Assembly (NCBI RefSeq): GCF_041260155.1
Contig: NC_091931.1
Span: 33,183,541-33,247,540 of the forward strand
Length of the DNA stretch: 64,000 bases
Origin: Ptychodera flava
Lineage: Eukaryota; Hemichordata; Enteropneusta; Ptychoderidae
Direction: 5' to 3'
Shown: positions 15,501-27,500 of the stretch, piece after piece
Layout: the number at the start of each line of letters is the position of its first letter
Position numbering within the stretch: position 1 is the first letter of the stretch
The notes under the pieces: generated by a model
What the model was told of the DNA's origin: nothing
The model's input: only the letters and a program-made list of their open reading frames with translations
Databases searched by the model: none
Translations under genes and position numbers: made by a program

Positions 15501-18500
15501 AAAACGTGTCTTAAATAGGTATGAGTAACTTGTGACTCATCAGGTCGTCTCATTTCAGAGCCAAGAAGATTGTCTCCAAGCAGACATTGCAACAATATTG
15601 TTTTAAGAGGGTGCCTTGGAAAATCGATGAACATATCCATGGTTTTTAAAACATGAAACAGTCTTGAGTTAAATTGATATGAATGTAAATGGTACTAGTC
15701 TTAGAAGTGTAAGGAGTAACTGATGTAAGGACAATATTCAGCCACCTTGCAGTTTCTAGTGAAATACACTCTTGTATACACTAACTGATGTAAGGACAAT
15801 ATTCAGCCACCTTGCAGTTTCTAGTGAAATACACTCAGATATTAAATGCACTAAATGTCACAGTTTCTTTACCAAAAAATTATTTTCTGTATTGCAAAAT
15901 AATTGTATGAGCATGGAACTTATTATTCTATCATAAGTTTTTTTGCAGTATCATATCATGTACATCATATCAGTATGTAAATCGGTGACATCTGTAGCCT
16001 ACGGTATTTGACTTGCATATGACATGTCTAGTATAATACACTTGTTCAGTCTATAGATATACTGCAAATTTGTAACTGACACTTTAACTTTCCACTTACT
16101 CAGTTTAATATACAAAGTATATCTACGCATTTCCAATTTGAAAATGAAACAAATCTTCAGTTTGATACATATAATAGTGTTTTACATATAATATTTTTGA
16201 TCTGTGCATCTTTTCACGTACATGCTTATTCCATTGCTTGAATTTAAAGTTGAATTTATAAAGATTACCCCAATCCTCTTCATATGTATCCCCTGTTTAC
16301 TTACAGTGCTTCTACGGCAAATCAGATATTTCAACCGGGAAATTAAATGTCCGGACAGGTTACTCTGACATAATGGATATCTTGAGTCTTCTATTGATTG
16401 CATGGCATTTTTACTTCAGTGACTCTCACAGATAGAATCTTTCATAACGGCACCGGTACAATGTATGTTCAGTGATGAAATACAAAGAACATGTCAATGA
16501 TAACTGAAATGAATTTAAATGTTGGGCACAGGATTATATCAACAAAAGTTGCAGTGCGTCATGTCCAAAAATACTTGGTACAGTAGATAGATTAACTCTA
16601 ATAATGTAGCATTTAACAGAAGATCATACTATTCAAACTGATTCTACCGGTATCAACTTCTCATCAATACTTGTCACCATGCATTGTTTTACCTCTTAAT
16701 AGCCGTTTTCTTGTAAAATTAAACAATGTTTCGCCTTTATTATCTCTCACGCTTCAAGATCAATGATGGAACATGCATGTATTCCAAAAAGGACTGTCAG
16801 AAGATTAATGCTCAAAAATTTATATATATAGGCATAAAGTTTTGCATGAAGGGGTGGTTTTGTCTAAAACAGTTCATATTCTGTGTCCACCAAACTTTTT
16901 TATAATTTTGTTTTGATTGTTTTAAAGAGAGTATGATGGATTTGATGGAAGAGTTGGAGTAGTGACGCCTTTATTCTAAATTTAATGTTAATTGCTATCT
17001 TTTTAATATGACAGTGTTTTTTAATATGATACTCAAATTCTTTTGATTTTTTCATATTGACACAGACACTGGTACACATCCTAGGGTTGGATGGAGTTTT
17101 ACGAGTTTAAATACAACATGGAAGTTTGTAAAGCTACATTTATAAAGTAAACACACTAGTATATTAGCTAAAATACAATGAAAATTAATATTTGTTTCCC
17201 TTTTTCTCTCTGATTTCAGGCCACTTCTCAACCAGAAAGTCGACTTCCTTCCCGTAAGTCTAGGAGATCTCTTCTGCCAGCACCAAAGACATTTGTGAAC
17301 CCCAATCTACGGACACTATCATCACCAGAACCTGTGCAGACTTCTTTGGCACCATCATCCAGCAGCAGTGCCAGTGACAGCGCCCTCTATGTCCTTCAAA
17401 TTGGTGACAGAGTCTCTGTATCAGGATACAAGACTGGCACATTGAAATTTAAAGGACAAACCACTTTTGCTCAGGGAGAGTGGTATGGTGTGGCCCTTGA
17501 TGAACCAGCAGGCAAGCACAACGGTTGCATAGATGGTGTGCAGTATTTCCAGTGTCAGGGAAAGCATGGAATATTCGTACCTGTCCATAAAATCCAGCCA
17601 CTGAACTCACAAACAGTCTCATATGCCAGCACACCCCCTGCCTTCACTGGCGAAAGTTCTTCCAACTCAAATACCTCAGCAGATTCGGCATCTTCCTATC
17701 CAAAGCAACAGAAAAGGGGAAAACTCTGAGTAGAATTCTACCACCCAGAGTATCAAGTGGGAAAACAACTACAGCCATTCCCTCCAAATTGAGCAGACCA
17801 AAGAATTTGCCTTCCTTGGGGAAATCTGGAAGCAACTCAATTACCACAAAAGTTAACAAAGACGGAAAGAAAATCGAAGCTTACTCATTAACCTCACCTC
17901 AAACATCAACTCAGGCAAACTCACCCAGCCCTGAATCTTTCAACATTTCTGGCAGTAAGCTTTTTCAACCCAGGAAGATAAGTCCTGTCAAAGATCAAAT
18001 TGTTTCACCGTGCTGGTCAGCAAACAACCCTGCACCTGTAAATACAGCTACAGTGACCAAGAAAACAACACGATTGCCCAAAATACAGGGCAGAAAGTCC
18101 ATTCTGCCAAAAGTAAATACAGATCCAAATTCCACATTCACTTTCGAGGATAGCAAATTCGAAAACAAGTTCACGCTACCTCCAACCAGTCCCAGCTGTC
18201 AACACTCACTGTCAGAGGATGCAGATGACATTGGCTCTCTAGAATTAGATGATCATGAAGTTCAAAGTACAACTCATGATGACAGTGCTGCTGAAGTGAA
18301 TGGAGTCCCCCTGGAAATTTGCATCACAAATATCTTCAACGGTGCTGATGAAAATTTGAACGAGACTTTTGAAATTACTGTGAAAAAGAAATTGGTGGAG
18401 GAGGCACATAGTGTGCAGGCTCTTGATGGAACTTTCACGTTGGCCACAGAAGAGACTCCTGTTGCATTGAACAGAACCTTTGATGCGCAGAACACAACTT

Positions 18501-21500
18501 TTAATACGATGACGCATTGACCGACAAAACCGAAGCACTGATACCAGTGGGGCCTTCTTCACCAATACAACCGGTTGTGGAGATCCCAAAATTACCAGAA
18601 GACAACAACACCCCTGATTTGCAGCTAACTAATTCTGACCCCTTCTCTTTCAAAGAAATTCAAACTGAAAGCACACCAGATCATCTCAGTAAGGTGTCCT
18701 CTCAGAAATGGGATCGCTGTGACATATCAGTCGCAGGGGAATCAAAAATCAGCAACATATCACAAAAACTAGCCAACGTCAACCTACCAACTGAGTCCTC
18801 TCCCCTGTGTACCAGTCGACTGACAGACACCCAGCTGCAAGAGTCTTTCAATGACGAGTGCCTTCTGCCTGAGGAACTAGCTGTTATTGAGCAAGTCAGA
18901 GCAGCAGAGAAAAGAATTCTTAGTGAAGCCCTCTGTCAGGAAGATTTTCAACTCAAAGAAGGTATCAAAAATACAGAATTTGAATCCAGTTCAGAAAACC
19001 GTCTACCAGTAGATTTAGAAGAACAAGTTTTTGACACTGGACAGGTATCATTAATTGACTTTGAAGTAGGTGAACTGCCATCTCCTACTGTAGGTTTCTT
19101 ACACCCAAATATAGACACTTCAACTCCTGCCCAAAACCCTCGTTTCACCTCTGTTCTGGCCGCAGAGATGTCAGCAGCCAACGCTGATGGACCTGACAAT
19201 GTACAAGAAGAAAAGATAACAAACGAGTACCCAAACAGTGATGCAATTCTGACAGAGGAAAAATCAGAGATGGAAGAATCAGAGTCCGGGAAAAAGTCTG
19301 CATTATGCCTACTTGGAAACAGCATGGAAATACCAGTTGACATCATTGAGAGCCATGGGGGAGGCAGCGAGCCAAATGAAAACCAAATGAAGAGGGCGCC
19401 AAGTAAAAGTGACCTACAGAGTGATTTGATTAGTGAGGCAGAGGCTTGTGAACAGGATACTACTGAATCTGAACACCCTGCAGAAGTTACTGATTTTGGA
19501 GATACTGAAATCGATCACCAGCAGGCTTTGTCTGGCAGGGATGCATCCATCGAGGACACCACTCTGCATTTGGCAGGAGCAACAAAGCTGCAACACACCG
19601 ACAGCCTGGAGGTCAGTGTGACAGAATCTGTTGAATTGAATGGAGACGTTGAATATTTTGCTCCTGCAGAGAAAGTTTCAAGTGTGAATGGAGATGTCTC
19701 CACGATTGCACCAGATGATAAATTACCCTCAGTCAAAAACCAGGACAAGAAATCTCCTGCTGATCAGCCAAGCGCTGCTGAATCAGATACAAAAATCACT
19801 GAAAATGGAGAAAAGGAAGAATGCCATCCGTCTGGCAAAGAAGGATATATTGGACATGACCCACATGATATCAAGACAAATCAAAAATCTCAGGAAATGG
19901 TGATGCCCAACCAGATAAAACAAAGGAATCTGTCAGTATGCCAACAAAAACTGATTCACCAAAAAAGAAATCTGATGTCACTGCTGCAAAGTCATCAAAA
20001 GTAGTGATCCCTCCATTGAAGCTGGGAACAGGTGACAAAAAGACAAATGGTACAGACAGGAATATAGTCTCACCTCAAAGGAGTTTTTCCAGCTCCTCTT
20101 CCATATCAAGAAGCAGGGAGAGGCTGACTTCTCCCACTGGAAGAAGAGGGTCTCTCGACTCGAGTCGTGGCACATCACCGGCAAGGAGCAGTAGCGAGAG
20201 CCTACCAAAGAAGACTTACACGCCGTCCAGTTGGCGGACTGACAAACCTTCATCACCTCCAGAGTCCAAAGACAGGGGAGTTCTATCCCCTAGAAGAAGA
20301 GCAGATTTGCAGATCTTGCCACCGAAGCTGAATTTTGCAGCAGTGAAAAGCAAGATAGACACTGGCAGGAAGCTAGGTGCCAAGAGAGATGACAAGGATG
20401 GGGATGACAGCTTTCTCAAGCCTGAACCTCTCAGTCAGTCTTTTCCACCTGCCAAGAGTGCTGATTCCGCAGAGAGATCAAGTACTTTCTCCAATAAGCT
20501 GTCAAAATTTGAGATTTCAAGTGCAACCTCTAAAGGTAAGAATTGACTATCATAAGTCAGGAACTTCAGTCTATTTTAAAAACAAATTTTATTTCATTCA
20601 ATACGAATGAAACAGATACAGTACCTGCATTGTAAGTATAGGTTACCACAAATGTGTCTGTTGTCTCTTCTCCAGTCAAGCAAAATTCCTGATGTCTTTA
20701 CACACATCCACATCTGGTGGTTTGATATGTTTGAAGAACATATACTTAAAGACTCAGGAACTTTGAAAGTTGTATGTACCGTATGCTAGGGTCAGGGAAT
20801 GCAGGTAAATGGTTAAAGAACCCTATTAAAATGTTACTGTTCCCTGCCCGGTACATGTACAATACCTTTTGTGCACCAGAGGGAAGCCACGGTAACATGA
20901 CTTGGGAACCATGGTAACATTTACCGGTTTACCGTCCCTAACAAAACTGGTCTCATCTACACAAGAATGTTAGGGAAGCCTAACACCTTACAACAATCCA
21001 TTGCTTGGATTAATGGTTAACTATTGACACAATAACATCCATCTACATTTGCCTTGATGTGACAAAATGTACATCCAGTGAAAAAAGTTATTTGAATCAA
21101 GAAATCTATATTTATTGCACAGTCTGGGCTACTATGTTGATGACCATTGACAAACACCTGTTACATACCGGTATGTGTGTCATTGACCAGTGCTTGTTGT
21201 TTGATGTTTTAACACATGTACATGTAGTATACTTTATGTCTACATTGCTCATACTCAAGGAATATTTGACAGTAAATGACAGTGAAAATTTGGGTGTCAC
21301 TGATCCTGGTCTTGCTTTCTTAATGCTTCATTTTAAAGCCCCAATAGCTGCGAATTTTATGCATTATTTCCATAATTTTATTTTCAACCTAAAGTTAGTT
21401 TATGTAAATGTGCTAATTAAAGGACATGTGTAGAAGTATCGCCGCTTGCTGATTTGGACCATGGCTACACGTTTTGACAGGCTGAATAATAAACAGGTGC

Positions 21501-24500
21501 CGCACCCATAAAATGGCGCCCCCATGGAAAAGTACGAAAACACAGTATTTCCTGCACATACACATCGTGCTTATAAAAGAAACAAGCATGATGACATTTA
21601 CTTGAATGCACCACACACCTTGGCCAACATTTTATTGTTATAACCTTTATTTTCTCTGTCATATGGTCAGTTTTTAAAAATGGCGGGAAATCGAAAATGG
21701 TGTTAAAACGTTTGAATTTACATGCAACGTTCGACACTTATGACAGTGTTATACACTGTTTTAGTCTTAATGGGTCTCATTCAAAGAAAACTCTTGGAAA
21801 ACTGAGGATATTTTGAGATCGGTTTATCACGCATTCGCAGCTATTGGGGCTTAAGATTGTAATCAGATTTGATAGCCAGGTATTCATACTTTGTGAAACT
21901 TTTCATTTGACTCTGATATTTATTGACCTGTGAAAATGTGTAATAGTGTAAAAAGGAAACAAGCTGTTGTCCAGTTTGATGAGCAGTCATTCTAAATAAT
22001 GAAGACACCTTAGTTTGTAGATTTGATACCTGTCAAAATTTAATATTTATAGAGATTTTGCTTTACTCTCTACTAGTACAAGTAAAGCAAAACTCAGGAT
22101 GAGAAATTGCCTGCATTTCACTGTCAGCTGAACTGTTTTTTAAATGTACCCCATTCTTTATGTGTCATGAATCCAACTGTAGCTGTCTTGTCTTTTACTG
22201 TTGTTGTATACACATAGGTCAACCTGTGCCCAGTGCAAAACTCAAGGCCTTCATTGAGGGTAGTTCATTCTGGAATGAAATCCGAGGTACAGAGCCTCTT
22301 AATCTTCAAAATCCCATCACTGATCATCATAACACCAAAAAAAAGATAAATTCATAGCTGAATCTCCCTTGCTAATTCAGCTGCCTTGTTGACTGACACA
22401 ACTCAAAATACTAACTTGCTTGAAAACAGTCCACATCATCAAGACCTAGAATAGTTCCTACTCCTCTGCCGTGAATCTGGTGTAACCTATTTTAAACTTT
22501 GTCTGCAAGCCATTTCAAAATTTCTAACGCCTAGAATCTGACTCACACACCTTTTCTATTCTATCAAGATTTACAACTTAATGGCTCTGTGATTAAAATC
22601 TGGGGAAGTCAAAAGTGGAAAACCTCTCATGACTAAACACAAAAGTAGTTTTATCATTAGTGTAGTAAAACCACAAAGTGTATTGTAGTAGACCTAAAAC
22701 CAAAAAGCCTGTTTGAACTTGGCTCAAGTTTTTACGCAAGACAGCTTTAAACCAGAACAATTGAGCAGCTCTGTTATGGCTTGTGAAGGTCTCATCACTT
22801 TGTCTTCATCACTTCTTTTTCACAACCTGTCCACTTCATTTTATGCAGCACACAACACACAATGTCACAAACATTCTCTTTGCTCGTCTTTACCGCACAA
22901 TACACAATATTGCAAACATCAACTGTGTTGCTTTGTTAGATTTGTGATGTTCTTGTTCTGTGTGTGATAATTCATCTAAGTTTTGTTCACTGTGTGTCTT
23001 CAGTGTTGTACATCTTTTGTAATGCAAGGTAGGTAGATTTGTGAAAGCTTGACAAGTTTTGCTGTTTCATGAAAGTTGCATATGCAACCTCCAGCAGAGA
23101 GCAGCAAATCTATATTACTGCCATAAATATCATATTTGCATGCAGACCTCTGTCAGTGTTATTGCCACCTTCCTGTAAACTTAAAATACTCTGAAGATGT
23201 GTGCTGTGCTTAAACAGCTGTCAGTACTCTGTGCTGACCTTGACTCCTATGGCCTTATGGAGTGAACTACATTGCATGCTGATTACACCTTTTTGATCTG
23301 TTTGTTTAAAAGTTGCCGTGTTGTGCTCGCATTTTGTCTTTTTACTTGATCAATACAGAGTGTTACCCCTTGACATAACATCTCTGCCCCCTGAATGAAT
23401 CCCTGTGGCGTTTAATTCATTGATATTAGACTTAACACATTCACCCCTGTACCTTGTTTTGTTTCAATTGTTTATCAAAAGTCGGGTCAACACACCGGGA
23501 AAGATGGGCTGGATGTGAATGGGGTCAACTTATGTGTTACAATGAGAACTTCGCTTGCTGTGGTTTTGTTTGATTGGTTAATCAGACATCATCATTGGCA
23601 TCTTCAGACTCACTCCCATTCATTACGTGCATCCTTCTTAAATTAAACCACACCACATCTCCATTATCTCATATACGTCAGGTTCAAAGCCAATCAACAG
23701 GACAACGCAGGCCCTGCGGAGCAACGCCGCCACCACCAAGACAGGAGAGAGACGAGGTAGTTCCTCCAGCATTGCATCTGACATATCACAGAAATCAGAC
23801 ATATCACGTGGGTCCAGGAGATCATCCACATCCTCACCCAGGGGTGCAATAGGTGGTGGTGCTAACAATCCCATTCCTCTTAGACTTCAAAGTAAGGAAT
23901 GCATCTCACTTGCATGGCCTTCTTGGTCTCTTATTCCTTTCATTTCGGTGTTCCTTATTGACTGTGGTTGTTGTTTGTGTTTGATAAATAACTATACTGG
24001 AGTGAAGTGTTGTGATACCCTGACTTTACCAGTAGATTGATTTCATGAGTTCATGCATGGTTCAGTGATGATGCATGCAGCATGTAGGTAATGCATAGTC
24101 TTTGATTTAACGTCTACTCAGTGAGCGAGTGAATGTCTTTGTGTAAGAGAACAAACACAGTGAGAGGGGGGAGTGGTAAGGAGGGTGTTAGGCATATGTT
24201 AATGTAAAAAAACCCAAGGAATTATGTACAATGTAAATTGTAATGCTACAGATTTACCCACCTTTTCTACTTACCCGTCCAAGATGTTACAGTAACAACA
24301 ATTTTACTTCAGACAAACCCATATTAGATCTATGGTGCCACAAATCATGGAGTGTATAGATGGGAAGTAGATAGATGTTAGGTAGATGATGTAGTTTCAA
24401 GAATGTGTTATGAAAATAGCCAGAAGCTACTGATTCAGAAATACATGTATGCAGAAAAAAGGCAGGTGTCTTCACCATCACATTGGCCTCAACTACATGT

Positions 24501-27500
24501 ACAACTCTACTAACATGTACATCTGATTGCAAAAAAATTGCTTTTTGTTTTCTTATTCATTGCTGCGTGTACATTTGTATGTGCATTGATCAAATTAAAA
24601 ACAGACTAATTACTAATTTTTCATTTTCTATTACGTTGACTGGTTAGCCAAAAAACCCAAAGGACGTTCACTAATACCCTACCGAAGTAGTAAGTAACAT
24701 TCTGTGCGTTTGGAATCATTCTTAATACACAGATGTCACTGTGATACACAGATTGAGTGGATGTCACTGTAACACACAGCCTGACTGGCACTCACGTTAC
24801 TGACAATGATATTAACTCGGTGCACACAAACTCTCCACACTCAAAAGCCTTTAAGGGTTATCCTTCAAGGAGTCTAGCAATAATGATTGGCAACCATTGT
24901 GTACTGTTTAAACTCATATGAATTGTTTTGTTGATGTATTATTGTTCAGTTACTTTAAGAATTGAAGCACAGAATCAGTGAAAGCCCTGTAATTGTCTAC
25001 CCTTTGATATTGTTCATGAGTACGTAAAGATATTCTCCATCACTTTATTTTATGTGTGTAAATGAAGAATGTTGCACACTTCAACAGTAGATAACCAGCA
25101 TTAAGATGTACCCTATTTCATGTGTTGTCTTCTCTTTTTTTATTTCGATGTCAAACCTTCAACCCATCCTACATGAGTTTCAAAACTAGATTATCAATTT
25201 GTGTCACAATTGATGGTAATGTCATAGGCACATTAGTGTGTGTTAATTTGTTGTACTTTATTGTTTTAATTTATTTATATTTTAATTTATATATGGTCAC
25301 CATTTTAATTTATAAATCATCTTTCTGTCATGAAGAATCTAAGAAGATGGTAATGTCAGTATTGTGATGAGAAAATGCACATGTGAAGTTTGAGAAATGA
25401 GAATTTTGATTGATATATTTAAGTATTAAAACCATCTGTTGACTGAGTCGATTGTTAGGAATTTGAAAGTGCGTGTTGGCTTAATATATGCAAACCGTTA
25501 CAAACAAACTGTCTCATGCCATAAGAATTTTTATGTTACAGTTAGACCTGATTCATGTGAAAGGGAAGCATATACTATTATTGTTTTTGAACTGTTTTTG
25601 CCCCTATTTGTGTGGTCAGTTTTAATCCGTATGAAAGCAAGTGGGTATATAGCACTGAAGAACAGTGAAGAAAGGGTTGTTTGGTTGGTTGGTTGAATCC
25701 AAATGTGCCAGTCTGCACTGCTTCAAGTGTGCTCAATGTAGGTAAATACCAGACTGAAAGATCTGTCACTCGAGCCAGGTGCTCTCTACACTCCCCCTCT
25801 TACATAGACAGCGCCCTCAAGAGACGGATCTTTCAGTCAAGGTAAATAGATGCAACTGTAATCAGAAATAGCACATGCTGCACAAGCAGCCGCACTGCTT
25901 TAAAAATGCTAATCCAAGCAGAAACAAAACACTAGTGACATTACCAGGTTCTTAGCTCAGCACAATTCTTTTCTTTCATATTGTAATCCCCATCCACATT
26001 TTACTTTCTCTTTCCATCCATCTTGTTAACTGACTTTTTTGTAGGTACTTCAACAAGTAAACTACGGCCTCCTCAAGCCACGACAGACTCTCGATCTAAG
26101 AGCGCAAGTGCTGGGAAAGGAAAACCAACTTCAGCCGCTGCCTCTACCGCCATCACCACCACCACTACTACTACCACTACTACTACTAGTACAACATCCA
26201 CTAGTAAAGTGCCTATAAGACCTAGTAGTAAAAGTCTCTCTCGAATTAAATCAGCACAAAGTGCCTCTAGTTCCTCTCAAAATGCTGCAGCTTCTAGTGC
26301 TGCTGCTACTGCTAATCTAACCACTTCTGCCTCTAGTAAGGCTTTGTCAGCTGGTAAGATATATCTCTATTAGCCTAGAATTACTGCCCTGTAACATGGT
26401 CAAATGTACTGCTAAATGTCTAGTCGGCTGTTCTGCTTGTCATATCGAAGCTGTCGTGCATTCTGTGTGTTTTGTGTCTGCCAAATAAAATCCCTACGTG
26501 ACTTCAAGTGTTAAGTGTTCTCATATGTTACACAGCATTAAAGTTTTTGGAGTCAAGACAGGATACTAGAGGTTAATTACAGTTACAAAAATGAATTTGA
26601 CTTTTCCTCCAGTACAAAGAACCTTAAACCTTTTATCGCCATCGCATAATGATATCAAAAGATGCCCCAAATTTGTGGTAAACTTTACTTCTGACATAGT
26701 GCAAAGCTGCCCCCTACTGCTATTTGAAAAACAATTTAAAATTAACTGAGGAAAGCTATTTCATTTATCCTGCAAGACCCAAAACAAACCCAGTTCAGTC
26801 CCAGAGTTTGCTTTCAGGGAGGTACATTAATGTGACACGATTGTCGCCGTAATGGTGTCCTACATGTTAAATGTAAAATTAGCCATAAATGAAAGTATTT
26901 CTGCATGTGAGACACTAGTCTATTCTGAATTTTATATATCGCAGTGGAAGTCTGATCATATCACTTATCCACTGTGGAAAAAATTTAGTTTTACCATTGA
27001 GGGCGCTCTCCATCCCCTGTCCTGCCATGGCTTCGCTGTGGAACTGAAATGGCACTGGACAAATCTACCAGCAGTGGAAGAGCATCTTATCATATGATCT
27101 AATCCATGCAAGAACTTTATAAACAAACAAAAGACTACATTTGCATTTCTGCAAATAAATTAAAACGTTTTGATTTTTTCCTTCTCAGTGGCAAGTGTCT
27201 GTGGCATTGCAGTTTTGCATGTACTATATGTCTGGCATGTCTGTGTGTTTTGCCTGTATTTGTCATGCAGCCGTGTATTTGTTCATTTAAGAATGATATT
27301 ACTTGCATTGTAATGTGTGCATGTCTTGTGTCTGCTTCATTATCTTTGTACGCATCAGTATTTTTTCAGATAAGGAGAGAAAAAAGTTGCATATTTTTAA
27401 TAAAAAGTTGCCTCACTCTGAACAAACAAAGTGACTTAGTATTGTGTTCTTTTTATCATTTTATATATCATATGCTGGAATTTCTGTGAATGTTCAACTG

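Larger units (their letters stand above)
3510..17219 (+). other. Intron 1 (about 13.7 kb)
   Basis: No convincing exon was seen. The intron holds a perfect 10-bp stem-loop at 3745-3780, a copy of a dispersed repeat at about 4900-5080, a short repeat at 7751-7830, two copies of a 15-bp unit around 12297-12331, and a perfect 55-bp direct duplication at 15717-15836. Short open frames on both strands (for example minus 5190-5453) have no splice or homology support. Phase 0-0 exons could still hide here. Confidence 0.45.
20536..23681 (+). other. Intron after the giant exon, with one TIR element
   Basis: About 3.1 kb without secure coding sequence. It contains a 517-bp element with 20-bp perfect terminal inverted repeats (21336-21852) and a doubtful 42-nt exon at 22218-22259. 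The small open frames here, such as 21059-21433 overlapping the TIR element, have no protein-like features. Confidence 0.5.

Noticed and set aside
18495-18520. Programmed frameshift at the second frame step
   Set aside because: No X XXY YYZ heptamer; a -1 slip at TTTT AAT would run into a TAA. Base loss in the assembly is simpler.
17220-20535. A separate CLIP-like gene ending in the giant exon
   Set aside because: The exon ends in a good donor (AAAG|GTAAG), the phase fits the following exons, and MTUS-like motifs occur on both sides of the junction. No poly(A) signal follows closely in a sensible position.
21059-21433. 124-codon frame beside the TIR element as a transposase
   Set aside because: It starts outside the element, ends inside it and has no catalytic motif.
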